DNA from: Endocalyx cinctus
Lineage: Eukaryota > Ascomycota > Sordariomycetes > Amphisphaeriales > Apiosporaceae
Assembly (NCBI GenBank): GCA_001600455.1
Contig: BCKC01000003.1
Coordinates: 620,001-684,000 of the forward strand
DNA length: 64,000 bases
Reading direction: 5' to 3'
The notes beneath the pieces were generated by a model that was not told the origin of the DNA, did not search any database, and saw only the letters and a list, made by a program, of their open reading frames with translations. This document shows positions 23,505-35,758 of the stretch, piece by piece (position 1 is the stretch's first letter; each line of letters opens with the position of its first letter). Made by a program: the position numbers and the translations under genes.

Positions 23505-25645
23505 ATGGCTCCCGTGTGGGAGCTATCGCGCGAATACGGAAATGTCCTGATCAGAGACGAACCCGTGAATCCGGTATTAAACAATTCTCAGTTACTAGCG
23601 CTGACGTGCATATCGCTTTCGCTCGCCACCGTCAGTGTCACCGCCGCACTTTATGCCTTCTACTGGTTCGTGAGAATGAGGAGGAACTTCCGCCAAGAGT
23701 AAGTTATTCAAAAGTTGAGGGACCGACAAAAATGAGAGACAAAAAAAAATAACGGAATTGTTAACGACTAACACGTGATAGCTTGATTATGCTTCTGATC
23801 CAGAGCGACATGATAAAAGCTTTATGGCTCGTCATAGGTCCGCTGGCATACTTTACTCACCCTGAAACTCTCGACTCGAATTCGACATTCTGTCAAGTAT
23901 CCGGTTTCTTTCTAAGCGTCAGCATCGAAGCATCCGATATTGCCGTTTTATTGATCGCCGTTCATACCGTTCTATTTATCGCGAGGCCGCTCAGATCAGG
24001 TGGTAGTTCCGGCCTTCATCCGTACCGGCGCCAGGCTTACCTTTTCTGGGCTATCGTCCCTATCATCTTAGCCGCGCTTGTTCCCATCACCGGCGGCAGC
24101 TTCACAAATAACGGTCCGTACTGTTACTTACCCGTGCAACCTTCGTGGTATCGGTCGGCTTTGAGCTGGCTGCCACGTTATATAGTTTGCAGTCTCATCT
24201 TCGTCACCTACGTCCTCCTCTATATATATGTTCGTTTTCGTTTTCGTAGCTTCGAGCGCGACCAGAGAAGACCGAGCGCATTTAGTGAAAGGTCGGCTCG
24301 GAATGAGGAACCCCGAAAACCAGGGAATGGCGAAGTACCTCCCACGCCTCCTATCGCATGCCATGGACTGCTGGATCTCACCCAAGATAGCTGTCTCAAG
24401 GATCGTCAATTCTCGGCTTGTTCCGGGGTGAGTTCGCTGCAGCTTGGCGAAGGCGTGATACCTTCGGACAACGCCAACACCACCCAGACCGGATCCGTCC
24501 AATGGAGCTCGGTAAACTACGGCCACGACGGTTCGATAGACGCAAGACGCCCATCCCAACCAACAGAAGTAGATACGGCACTCAGTCCCAGAAGTATGGG
24601 TTTCCGAGACAGCATCCTCACCGGCACGACTTACGTACAACAACCCAAGCCAATTCACCATTATAATCGCGTCCGTATCGTCACCGACGGTAACCCCCCG
24701 GAATTACTAGGTACCGCTAATGTTTCCGCGCCGGCCCACGGCGCACACGGGGAGCGCATGTCATTCAACCGCGGACGCTACTACAGCTTCGCCGGGTCCG
24801 TCGGGTCGGTCATCCGACGAGGATTATCGTTCCGGGCGTCGCACTCGCACTGGGGGACGGCGACGACGAACCCGTCTCTCGAGCTGGGATCGGACCCGAA
24901 CCGCATCTACCTCGACCCGGAGGACATCTCGGACGAGTCGATGCGGCGGTCGCGCGAGAAGATGCAGCGGCAGCTGCGGCTGCTGTTCGTCTACCCGGCC
25001 ATCTACATACTGACGTGGGTGGCGCCGTTCGTGTCGCACGTGCTCCACTACGACGACGACATCGCGCTCAACGCGCCCGTGTCCCCGCTCCTCAACAACC
25101 TGCGCTGGTCCCCGTCGCCCTTCGCCCTGTACGTCATCAGCCTGGCGTCCCTGTGCATCGGCGCCGCCGTCGACTGCTGCTTCTTCACCGCCTGGGAGAA
25201 GCCCTGGCTGCACCGCCGGGGCACCTTCTGGCAAGGCATGAGCCGTCGGTTGCGCGTCCGCTTCCTCACCAAGCACCGGGCCGTCGGCCAGGGCAGGTCT
25301 CGGCAGGAGGTCGTCGTCGATTCGAGGGACGCGCGCGCGAGGAGGGAAGGAGAGGCCCTCGACCATATCATGAGGGCCGCCGCTACCGATACCGGGAGGA
25401 AGAGCGGCAGAATGAATTCTCGCAGGGAGTGGTGGGATGTCGTCGATTTGGAGGAGGAAGGGATCTCTTCGTCGTGCCCTACCGCCGCTGCTACTCCGCC
25501 ACCTTCTTCCTCTTCCTCCTCCAACGGATTGGGACCTAATCCGGCGGCGGAACCTTCCTCGGCTAGATCTACTCCTCACTTCGGTTCTCCATCAACCCTG
25601 GTCCCGCCGGCTCCGTCATTGACGAGGACGAAGGATTGTAATTGA
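23505..25645 (+). CDS. Git3-type G protein-coupled receptor
   Basis: Exons 23505-23698 and 23782-25645 encode 685 aa. The 83-nt intron has a GTAAGT donor and a GACTAACAC branch site next to its TAG acceptor, and it restores FRQDLIMLLIQSDMIKALW, the typical start of the second helix. Seven membrane segments are visible: about five in the first 230 residues (including GFFLSVSIEASDIAVLLIAV and the RRQAYLFWAIVPIILAALVP region) and two in the Git3 C-terminal part (LFVYPAIYILTWVAPFVSHV and a segment ending ASLCIGAAVDCCFFTAWE). A very long third cytoplasmic loop of about 230 residues, rich in Ser, Pro and Arg, lies between them. The Ser/Pro-rich tail is also long. In Schizosaccharomyces and Neurospora, Git3/GPR-4-type receptors sense carbon sources through Gα and cAMP. 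The ligand here is unknown. The start is the first Met after an in-frame stop region. Confidence 0.92.
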
Positions 25646-25987
25646 AAAAAAAAAATTAGTGTTTTAGCAAGTTATTATTTTCTTTTCTTTTTCAATCCGC
25701 TGTTTATAAACGGATGATGCGCGTACTATGCGGCGCGGAGGAAACGAGGTGTATAAATTCGGACGGGCTGTATTTGCTATATAGAAAGCAGCGCGGGGAA
25801 GGGAGCGGGTTAGGCTATCTCGCATTTTTCACATATATTATTATACCTATGGGAAGGCTGGCATTCAAACTGGCGTGGGCGTGGGCGTGGGCATAGGCAT
25901 GGGCATGGGCATAGGCATTGGCATCATTGGTTATGGCAATTCATCGGCATCATCGGACGGAATTATTATGTCTGAGAAAGGCGTTTC

Positions 25988-26020
<33 letters not shown>

Positions 26021-27155
26021 GGGGCATTGTTTCACGTATTTTATTATCCCTCCTATTTGTTTTTTTTTTTCTCTCTATCCTTTTTTTTAAGAAAAGGGAG
26101 ATGCCGGAATGAATGAATGAATGCACCCGAAGAAGGAGGAAGAAGGAGAAGAAGGTTTACGTTTACTTGAAACGGATAGATACCCCCGTCGATAGATGAT
26201 TGTCCGATAATGAACAATTAACATTTAACAAATAACAAATAACAATAAGCAATACGCAATAATGAAAACGGGAAAGTCATCTTCTTTTATTCTTTTGAGA
26301 CTTTTTTTTGTGCGTATTTACGATATATACCTCGATCTCTGTAAACCAGCCGGTTCATGGAATACCTCTTTTGGCATACGACATAAAGCTTGCTTCAGCC
26401 CCTCGGATAAAACAAAAGCGAATGCCGGGGGGGGGAATGAAATGTTACTCGCGTCACATTCGGTCGAAACGCGAGTGAGAAATTGGGGCAAGACTTTGCG
26501 ATCGTATATTATTTCGCTTAGGCTCTCCCGTACGCCCGTTCATCACAAAGGCCCGGCCGGGAATACGCAGGAGTTTCGTTGTAATAAACCACCAATCTCA
26601 TCTTCTCAATTCACGTAAATCACGCTAAAAAATTACTCGGACCTGTTTACGAAGCGATATGATATGATATGACAGGTAACATTTTAGGTACGTATGCCGA
26701 TATTCGCCAGGTCGCCTAAATATGTCAATTTTTTTTTTCCTTCTTACTGCCGATCTTGTAAGATTATGTAGGTCTTTCGTTTCTTTTTTTTCTTATTTCT
26801 TTGAAGGTATCGTCTTAATGTCGTATTGGCTTCATGTATGTCAGAATGTTATTTATATCCCTTGTTAGAATCAATGGCGTTGGGATATATAAGTGAAGTA
26901 TAAAGAGTAATAAGCATTCCACTTCCCGATAGAACTCCATTGCTTGCTTTCCTTGACATGAACCCGTCATCCTTATTGCCTTTCCTTACGGTATAGTATA
27001 CCCTTTTCCCCTTTCTCTTTTCTTTTTTTGTTTCATTTTATTTTATTTCTATTTCGGTTTACTATATTTTCTCTAAAGAAGAATGTTTCTTTTCATTCAT
27101 CAAAACTGTGTGTATTTAATTTGTATACATTCATAATAACCCTTGCACCCATTTT
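25646..27155. other. Intergenic spacer rich in simple sequence
   Basis: Downstream of the GPCR are a hexanucleotide repeat, a run of about 30 T (25990-26019), shorter T runs, a GAATGAATGAAT tract (26108-26123), GAAGGAG repeats and a run of 9 G (26427-26435). No gene could be supported. The converging glutamine amidotransferase gene ends at 27156. Confidence 0.55.
25872..25925. repeat. GGGCRT-type hexanucleotide repeat
   Basis: About nine imperfect copies of a six-base unit (GGGCGT, GGGCAT, AGGCAT variants) run head to tail. Confidence 0.85.
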
Positions 27156-28092
27156 CTACTCGTGCAAGAATTTCAAAAACACCTTGGCCACAGCGACGCC
27201 GTCATGCTGTTCATTAACCCTGCTGATCCCATCTTGATACAGGTCGTCGCTTACTATGCCGCCGTACTTGCGCAATCTTAGGATCTCGCGCACCATTCCT
27301 TCGGTGAACTCGGGGTGACCTTGCACCGAAACCATACGACCGGGAATACACATGGCCTGGTTATCACACACGGCCGTCTTTGCGAGATGCACGACGTTAG
27401 GCGGGAAGGAGAGGACGGCGTCCCGATGCATTTCATGAATGGCCTACGTTTTTTTTTTTTTACGTTTTTAGTTTTTATCGCAAGAGGAGGGATGAGTTAG
27501 TCGGAGCAAGTTCCGTCAAGGATTGGAGAGAGCAACAGGTCACCGGATCAGGGCGACGATGAGATAAGATGGGAAAATGCGACAAAAAGAAAAAGAGAGA
27601 GAGACGAACCAGCGTTTTCATCCCGAAGAACTTCTTTCCTTCTTCGGTAAGTTCATGACGGACGACACTGACCTCCCACCCCTTCTCGTTCCTCCCGACC
27701 TTGGCGCCCATCGCGCGGGCGATAATCTGGTGACCGAAGCAGATGCCTATAACCCTAACCCGATTACCTTCGAGGCAGCGCCTGGTATACTGCACGAGCC
27801 GCTCGATCCACTCATCGTTCGCGAACGAATCGTGCTTAGAGCCGCTGATGAGGATGGCGTCGACGGTCTCCGGATCCGGGTAGGCGGTCTCGTAATGGTT
27901 GACGACGTCGTGCGCCGAGATAGTCAGCTGCGACTCCAACGTTCGGGGCGGGTCAAGAGACTCGCACGCCTGGGAGAAGAGAGACTTGAAGATGTCGCCG
28001 TACCCCCCGTGTTCAGCTACTATGCTGGGAACCGGGGTGTCGGCCTCGAGGATGGCGAGGCGGATCGGCGCATTTGCGATTTCGGACCCCAT
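27156..28092 (-). CDS. Class I glutamine amidotransferase-like protein (GMP-synthase-type domain)
   Basis: Reverse-strand exons 28092-27610 and 27443-27156 encode 256 aa. The 166-nt intron uses a GTTCGT donor and an ACGTAG acceptor, and joins FFGMKTL to AIHEMHRD in phase. The catalytic triad is present: Cys118 in GICFGHQIIARAMG, then His204 and Glu206 in QGHPEF. The oxyanion-side motif ILISGSKHDSF fits the family. There is no synthetase domain, so this is one of the stand-alone fungal members (like yeast YLR126C) whose acceptor substrate is unknown, rather than GMP synthase itself. It is probably cytosolic. The start Met (MGSEIANAPIRLAILEAD) precedes the first strand by the usual short lead. 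Confidence 0.9.
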
Positions 28093-31000
28093 GATATCGA
28101 ATGTGTTATATGTACCTGTTGTGTACGTGCTTGTGTGCGTGCGGGGTTATTGAAAAAAAAAAGAAATATGACGATCGATGATTGAAGACTACGAAGTTGA
28201 TATAAACCTCGACGACTAAGAAGAAAAGGTTTAAATAAAGAAGAAGAAAAAAAAAGGAAAAAGCACAAGGAGATTTATATGCTCAGAAAAAAATTAATAA
28301 TATAAAACAGAGCGAGAATAAAAAGAGGTGAAGATAGATTCAGTGGATCAACTTGGTGGCTCACTAAAAGCTTAAAGGGAGGATCTAACCGTGATTGAAA
28401 TTGAGGGTCCTGGGAAACTTCGCAAAGGATGACCCAACCCTTTTTATCTTCGTTTCAAAATATACCTACCTACTTAGTCCTACATACGCATATACATATC
28501 TTTTATATATACATTCACACGTATAATACAGATAATGTATACGATTTATATACGCAATGTCCGTCTGCGTATGTGCGTTGGTGAGGGGGGAATCATTTAT
28601 CGAATCATATCGGTGATTGAAAGATATATGCTCTCTGTATCTACTAGGTATATTCACGCACTCAAGCCGGGTCGAATCCTTCGCGGATGCAAAGTCAACA
28701 AAGCCCAGTCACATAAAATGCCAAACAATGGTACCAAGGCTCAAAAGAGTCATCCCCACCATTGTTGAATGTACGACGCTTTTTTCACATCCTAGGAGCT
28801 TAAATTTTTATTATGTTTTTATTTTATTTTATTTTTATTTTTTATTTTATTTTTTTCGCGGTATGTCCGGAATATAAAAGGTAGAACAGGCAAATGTGAC
28901 CTAGATACGTAGGAGAATGCGATCACCGATACCTGTAGATAGGCAGAATCTTAGGCGGTGACCGAAGTACTTTGTCGGCACCGTACCGAATTCCAAAAGG
29001 AAACCTGGTATATCTGGGGTCAAATTTGCGGCTATAAAACACGAGTAATAGTCGCTTTTGATTCGCTCATTTCCTCACCATCTTTTTGACCCCTTTACTC
29101 GGTAAGGTGGTGGTATCGTCGAGATGACGACGTTTTATACACATGGCTGGCTTACTTTACCAGCTAAGAATCGCGAACAACCCTGTTTAGTACATACGTA
29201 ACTAATTTATTCACTTATTTATTCTCAAATAATAGTAATAATAAATAACGAAAAGAGTTACAATTATGTTTTTCCTTCACTAAATATGTTTACTTGATGC
29301 TGCTTAGATAGATGAGGTGGGTGTGGTGGAGAGGGCAGAACAGCAATTATGAATAGGTATCTAGCGATCGATTCCACCCACCTTCGCAACTCGACGACGC
29401 TATTTATCTACTGATTACTATCTTGAAATACGTTGGCAAACCGGTAGAGTTGCGAAGTTCCCCGACTGTGGCAGCGATGACGAAAACGGCGTGGCTGCGT
29501 GGGTCTGGTCATCTGAATCCTGGCACACTTAGTCTATTAATCCCTTACCGATTCGGTCTAGGGGCAAACGGGCAAGATTAAGGCTTTTTGTCATGGCTAA
29601 GTCGAAAGCCGGGGACTGAGCCTCAGATTTGCCGTAAGTAGCGTACTTAAGGGGGGTTCATCCCTTGATCTGTGGGACATTTAGTAGATAGGTCTCCCAC
29701 CCCCCGTCTCCCATAAAAAGCGAGGGCAACTATCTGCGAACGCGACGATGCCTTCCCCGGTTAGCTGCTACAGGATGAGGAACTCATCCATTCAGCTGTG
29801 CAGAAACGGGCAGCATACACACCCTGCAATGCAACATTTGCTTCTAAACAGCATGCGAAGGGCCATGCAAGTCTCGAGGATAGGTTATTGGGTGGGAAGG
29901 GGGTACCCAATAGCAGTATCTATTTCCGATTGGAGAGAACTCCAGGTCGCTTCTAGGATAGGAATCTGACTGCTGATAATCCGTTCATCGAGAGACGTAT
30001 AATATGTATACATCCATCCCAGATCGTCCGTGCATTCACGTACTTCCGGTCACGGTGTTCCGCTAGGGAAAAAAAAAACTAGTCCGACGCGTCGTTGCTA
30101 GCTTTTTGAGCAGATAAAAAGATACTTATTTGTGACTTTACATCGGCAAGGGCGTTTATTCTGTTGACCGGAGTAAGGGAGAAGAATCGGATCGGTGCTT
30201 AGCAAATCTCCCCCCAAAAAAAAAAAATATTATTATAATCGGAGGTGAGATTTTCCCCAAAAACGTCAACTTCTAGTGTCATATTAGAACGAGTGGATAC
30301 TGGAGCATAACATAATGGACGATGTAACAGGATAACATCAGCTTCTGGTAGTAGTCGAGTACGGATGAGGCTAGTTCTTATTTTTACGAATAAAATGTCA
30401 GCATGCTGCATTTTTCCTCATATAATTAATTATAAACTACTTCCGGCAAGCCTACATTTAACACAGCAACTGAAAAGGATTGCACAAACGTATCCAGAAT
30501 ACCGTACTTGAAAATATATTACCAAACAATTCCCATTTTACTAGGATGTACACGTGTTCGAAATTCATGTTCGGCCCGTGTGGGACGGTCTCAGGAGTTG
30601 TCGGATCACGGTACAATGAGGACATCGATCAGATCCCGACTTAACGGACCAGTCAAACCGCGGCGGGATTTGCTTCACTCTACGCTATGAACAATACTAT
30701 CAGATCATTCCTAGTTGCGTTATATCCCTTCGAGCGGCATGATAAGTTCCAATTACTGTTTGAAAACGCGATGGGGAGATTATAAAATGCCAGCTATTAG
30801 TTACAATAATAGGATAGGGGGTGTAATAATTATGTGTTGTAAACGAACCACACAATTTCACTCGAGAATCTATTAGATATCTAGACTCGTCTATTTCTCG
30901 ATATCGACGCCGTAAACAAGCATAAATTATCTAGATATGAAACCGAATCGCAATTGGACCAGGTCGATCATAGTTATTTTAACTGATTTGAATTCAGATA

Positions 31001-33049
31001 GGGGAGATCAGCTGGTGCATGAGGATGACACGGGATAGGAAAGAGGGTGGTTCAGCGATGAAAATGGTATGTCTAGTTTCCAAATTCATGATACTCACAA
31101 ATATTTCGGGCGCGGCATTTAAAGATGAATTTTGTGGTCATGGTAGAAGTATGTCGAGCGGTAGAATGTCTCCGTCTCGATGTCACCACCACGCCCTTCA
31201 GCTAAAGCTAAAGATATGTTAGAAAGCGTGGGTTCTCGAAGCTACGCCAAGTATCTCTGCTAGTCAGTGATATAGGTAGGCCTCTACGTTAGAAATATAT
31301 ATACTGAATAAAGCTAGAATAGAGAATAATACGACGGAAGGATTCTCAAGTCAGATTGATCAGTGTAGAATACATTGCCCTGGTGTTCCTAAACCACGTT
31401 GAACTGATGATTGATCCTCAACTGAATTGATCAGAAATTCTCCCTTCAAACCGATAATTTTCAGATCTGATATATATCTCGAAAGCAATCATTTACTCGA
31501 AGCTTTTTTTTTTTTTTTTTTTTTATTCTTCCCGTAATTAGTTTCCACACTAGAATGAGTAGCCTCGAGTTAAAGCTCCTCGAGTCGAGGTCTCGAAATA
31601 GATCATTAGAATGAAACTAGAGGAAATGATTAATATCAAGCGGATTTAACCGTTGCTTCTTAAAAAGCTTCTAGAATGTGTATTTTTAAGTATTCAGACG
31701 AGTCGTTATATCCATGGATATATCCATGTCTACAGTCTCTAATTATATGCTAAAGTGGGTTAGATTTAGATGTTAATTATTCCACGTCCAGGTTTCGAAG
31801 AAAAGAGAAAAAGAAGGGTAGAAATAGATAGGTCATCAAGCATCTTGATACAATTACAATACAATCCTTAAAAGTCAGCACTACTAATTTGCGAGACGAT
31901 CTCCAAAGGGGGATACGGAAATAAAATATTACTACTGGAAATGGAAATGAACTTTGAAGCACGGGGAGTATTCGTAATAGCTCAGCTAGTGTAAGGAAAT
32001 AAATAGAAGAAATGTGGCTTGGATATATTATTAAGCGTAGTTGTGTGAAGTAAGTGGCGGTGCACTAAACCTAGATTACGTTAGATCAAACAGTATTAAG
32101 TGTATAGTGTTAATATTAGCTGATTACGGTATTACGATAAGAAGCGGGATGTTCCGGTAACACGTCTAACACGTTTAGGAAGGTATTCACATGTTCAATA
32201 CGGAGTACACATCCAGGCAGTGTATACTACTGTACTATACTGTATTTAGGTATCTATATATAACGTACTTAGGTACTTAGGTACTTTACTTCGGTAGTTT
32301 AGGCAGAGAAAACACTCTAAAGTAGGCAGACACTCCATATACTTGACAATTTCACTCTACAAAAAAGTATTTAGTCAGTGACACACCTTCTAAATTCAAT
32401 GAATAAGTGCTTTAGTACTCTGTACTCAGCTTACAATGATCTGACAGCAATTCCAACGGTATCCGTCAAACCACCCAATATCATAACATAAACAAATCAT
32501 CATCATCTTCAGCATTGTAATCAATCAATTAATCAATCAATTAATTGGAGATTGAAAGAATACCAACATATTTTTAGTTTCTTTCTCTTTTTTTTTTTTT
32601 CTTTCCCTAAAATTTTAATCTCCTTATCTTTCCGATATCTCTGCATTAATTCAGGGGATCCTTCAAAAGAACCCTACGAATAAATAAACAAATAAAGAGT
32701 AAAAGAAAACAAAAAAATTGGTCTAGTCAGACCACCCGACCGCTATTCTGAGGTGATACCTGGTCGTACGTCTGTCTATCGCTGTCGCATGAGAGTGGAC
32801 CACGCCGATTTTCCAAAGTCGGTGTCTACCCTGCATAGATCCAACGTCTATCTCCGAGTGATCCCGTCGACAGATCTCTTTCGAGGTATCGAAACACCCG
32901 AGTCAACGGCCTCTGCGACCATTAAATTATTTGTATAAATAAGCCCAAGAGTCTTCTTTTCCAAAAACTAGTCAATTTTCATCCTCCATCAACGTGCCTT
33001 ATTCCCATACATTTGACTTCATAAAATATCTTTGAGAAATATTCTTTCC
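28093..33049. other. Five-kilobase spacer without a supportable gene
   Basis: The largest empty stretch of the window. It holds T/A-rich tracts (28805-28855, 31504-31525), ACCTACCTACTTAG (28467-28480) and TACTTAGGTACTTAGGTAC motifs (32265-32285), and GC-richer islands near 29380-29700 and 30590-30670. A 73-codon frame at 29748-29969 has a plausible TATA-like CATAAAAAG 37 bases upstream but no family likeness. The last 400 bases are probably the promoter of the F-box gene. Degraded transposon DNA is possible but was not recognised. Confidence 0.5.
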
Positions 33050-34083
33050 ATGTCACACGTCATGGATCACGCAAACATCTATTCCCTCCCCAACGAGGTA
33101 AATATCTCTATTTGATTTATTCATACTTCTACTTATTCTCTGATTAAATTTGAATATTAACATAATTGAAAAAAAAGGTCCTCATCCAGACTCTCAGCTC
33201 TTTCGAGACTCGCTCGCTGTTGCCCATTGCTTCTGTTTCCCGGAGATTTTGTGACTTGGTGGGTCGTCTACACTATTATCGCATGGTTGAAGCAACGCTC
33301 TCGCACGACCACGAAGTCGTACTTGAATGTTATCATCCTAGCCAGAAAGTGTCGACTCCCTCGTTACGTTGTCGGTACTTAGGTACGGACGGTCTATCGG
33401 AAGCTAGTGACGAAGCTAGCATGCATACCCTGAATCAGCTCTATTCGCGGTTCAAGCCGTTTTACGGCGACGAGCATAGACGCCCGCGCGCCCGATGGCC
33501 CACACGCAACGTAACGCAAGGTTTGGAAGAGCCGTTAGATACCATCCCATCTCATGATGTGGATCTGGAATTTAACGAACTTTTTTCTCAGTTATGCACT
33601 GTCGTCAATCTCGTTAAAGTGGGCCCCAGACGTGATTTGTTCCTGAGCATTTCTGGCGTTTCCGATGGTGTGATTCGTGTGTGGCGTGATTGGCTTGCCA
33701 AAGCGAAAAACGCGACGGCCACAACAGAGCATGAGCAACAGCAAGCGAGTCTCGGTATGAACGATCCTTCCATTTTGTGGACTTCTTCGTCCAAAGATGT
33801 CGGGTTGAAATTCAAAGTCGTCGAGAAGAGCAATAACCTCCCACCCGTGGTTATGTCTTCAGGAGACGAACCAGCTGTATCCTACACTTTGGAATTTCAA
33901 GGTAAATACTTAAAAAGACCTAAAAGACCTAAACTCTTTGCTTCTGAAATACTGACTCTTTTTTTTTTTTTTTCTTTTTTAGAATTGTATATAAGATCAA
34001 ACCTGCTACTTCTCAGTTTCGAGACTTGTGAAGTTCAGCAAGTTGTTCATGCAGGTAAAGCAATCGTCATTGCCTCTATATGA
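33050..34083 (+). CDS. F-box domain protein
   Basis: Exons 33050-33097, 33178-33901 and 33983-34083 encode 290 aa. The 80-nt first intron joins IYSLPNE to VLIQTLSSF, giving an N-terminal F-box: LPNEVLIQTLSSFETRSLLP, then VSRRFCDLV. F-box proteins bind SKP1 and present substrates to SCF ubiquitin ligases. The remainder (a middle rich in charged residues, with GVIRVWRDWLAKAK near the centre) has no known substrate-binding repeat. The second intron (33902-33982) is 81 nt with no in-frame stop, so retention would add 27 residues without breaking the protein. The stop at 34081 is read without a further splice. An intronless SKP1 paralogue follows in the same direction 1.2 kb downstream, and a functional pairing is tempting but unproven. 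Confidence 0.82.
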
Positions 34084-35278
34084 AAAGATAGAAACAAGAG
34101 AATCGGTTTAGAACCAGGTTTTCTATTTCAATCCGGATTATTCCGATATCAGACGAGCTCACATTTCATTCAAGTTGTATTCTATGGTTTGCTCATGGGC
34201 GGTTTCCCCCGAGTGGACCCGATGCCGGTCAGTGGGCACCTTGTGGGTGCATAGATCACCCTTGGTTTAGAAATTCGGCCCATGCGGGAGCATCAGCAAA
34301 GACGATCGCTCATCGACTCACGGCGCCCGGTTTAGACCCACCATTAGATCTACAGAATATCCGGCGAAAATACGCGAAACCCGATCAAACACCACGGCCT
34401 AGATCTAACTTCTTTATTAAGCTAGTTCTCATCAGTTCTACGGAAAACGATACAGGATAGATATGGGATTAAAACAAAAATTACATCTGTGAGAACTACA
34501 AAATTACCATCGACATCAACATCGATAAGGACTACAAACGGTAGACACTTCGTTGAGGATGGAATTTAGAGGGATACGGACAATATACATAGAAGGTTAT
34601 AAAGGGAACATTAGAAGCCAGAAGAGGACCAAGAGTCGCTGGCCGTTACTTACTTCAATTAATATCTGGGAACCCTCACTTCAAAATTGACTACAGGATC
34701 TACTCACCATGTGAATATGTTGTCATTCCAATTCTGTCACCCGCCAAACGTATACACTTTTCTTAAGCTCATTCACGTTCTTAGGGGTTTCTCCCTTGCC
34801 CTCCATGGCAATTTGTTACCGCTTATCATGCAACTGGTTACAAAGGCCGTAGGTCGTTGACCGCCAATAGCCTCGGACTCAGAGACCAAACCAAAGAGCC
34901 AAACAAGTTAATTGTCTAATGGCTTAACCGAACAATGAACCCGTAGCGGAACAAACTGCTTCTTCCAGGTTGTTATTCACCCTATATTTACGGGCATAAC
35001 GGCTAAAACGCATTCTTTGTTCTCAACGATTAAGGCAAGCGGTTGTTTAGATGTCATACCAACTCAATGCTAGTCAATAACTTAATACATATTTGGTTTA
35101 TATATAAATCAGAGTACACGCTCTCCATTTTCGACAACCCTCTCATATCTACTTCCACAGAAACTATAATCCACAGCCATCATCATCATCGTCATCACAT
35201 ATATCGAGCTTTTACGACATTTACCCTGGATATTTAACACAGCATAAGGAGCGAACAAAACACCGAATAGTAAAAAAA
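34084..35278. other. Intergenic spacer between F-box gene and SKP1 paralogue
   Basis: A GC-richer block at 34190-34340 contains short self-complementary pieces such as GGGTGCATAGATCACCC and gives way to AT-rich DNA. It resembles neither a coding exon nor a tRNA. It may be a decayed repeat, but no terminal repeats were seen. An ATC-rich tract (35170-35195) lies shortly upstream of the next start. Confidence 0.45.
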
Positions 35279-35758
35279 ATGTCGGCGCCCATCTCTCTCG
35301 TATCACGCGACAACGTCGTCCTGCAGGTCAGCCTCGCCGCCACCCAGCAGTCGGTCCTCATCCGGGATATGCTCCGGGACCTCGGCGTGGAAGGAAACCC
35401 CGGCGTATCGATCCCGATCCTAGAGGTCGACGGCGCCGTCCTGGGGCGGGTGATGACGTGGTGCGACCACCAAGCGGCCATGGAAGCGTCGGGTCAGGCG
35501 GTGCACCCGGTCCGGGTTCCGGCGTGGGACAAGGCGTTCATCCTCGGGGGCGGTCACGACGTGCTCTTCGACGTGATCGCGGCCGCCAACTACCTCGATA
35601 TCCCGGTCCTGCTGGATTACGGATGCCGGCTCGTGGCGGAGAAGATCACGGGGAAGACGGAGGAGGAGATTCGCGAGATATTCAAGCTCAAGGACGATTT
35701 AACACAGGAGGAGAAGGAGCTGATTAGGAGGGAGAACTCTTGGGCTATTGATCCCTAG
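35279..35758 (+). CDS. SKP1-like protein (intronless paralogue)
   Basis: 159 aa, one exon, GC-rich. It is collinear with SKP1 over its whole length: an N-terminal BTB/POZ-like part (ISLVSRDNVVLQVS, VLIRDMLRDLG, VMTWCDHQ), then the dimerisation and F-box-binding helices (VPAWDKAFI, LFDVIAAANYLDIPVLLDYG, EEEIREIFKL) and the terminal RRENSWAIDP. The canonical ending has Glu-Trp-Ala plus acidic residues; here Ser and Ile replace two of them, and the acidic loop between the two halves is altered. SKP1 links F-box proteins to cullin 1. Divergence, loss of introns and the neighbouring F-box gene suggest a specialised paralogue, perhaps a retrocopy, rather than the housekeeping SKP1. The start ATG directly follows an A-rich leader. 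Confidence 0.88.
   Translation: MSAPISLVSRDNVVLQVSLAATQQSVLIRDMLRDLGVEGNPGVSIPILEVDGAVLGRVMTWCDHQAAMEASGQAVHPVRVPAWDKAFILGGGHDVLFDVIAAANYLDIPVLLDYGCRLVAEKITGKTEEEIREIFKLKDDLTQEEKELIRRENSWAIDP

Noticed and set aside
24824..25579. Long reverse-strand frame of 251 codons opposite the GPCR
   Set aside because: It is the shadow of a GC-rich coding region: Arg/Gly/Pro-rich with no family signature, while the forward frame encodes receptor helices.
29748..29969. 73-codon forward frame with a TATA-like element upstream
   Set aside because: No homology, signal peptide or splice evidence; kept only as a candidate to test.
34190..34340. tRNA-like or LTR-like block
   Set aside because: Short self-complementary pieces exist, but no acceptor/T-arm pair and no terminal direct repeats could be found.
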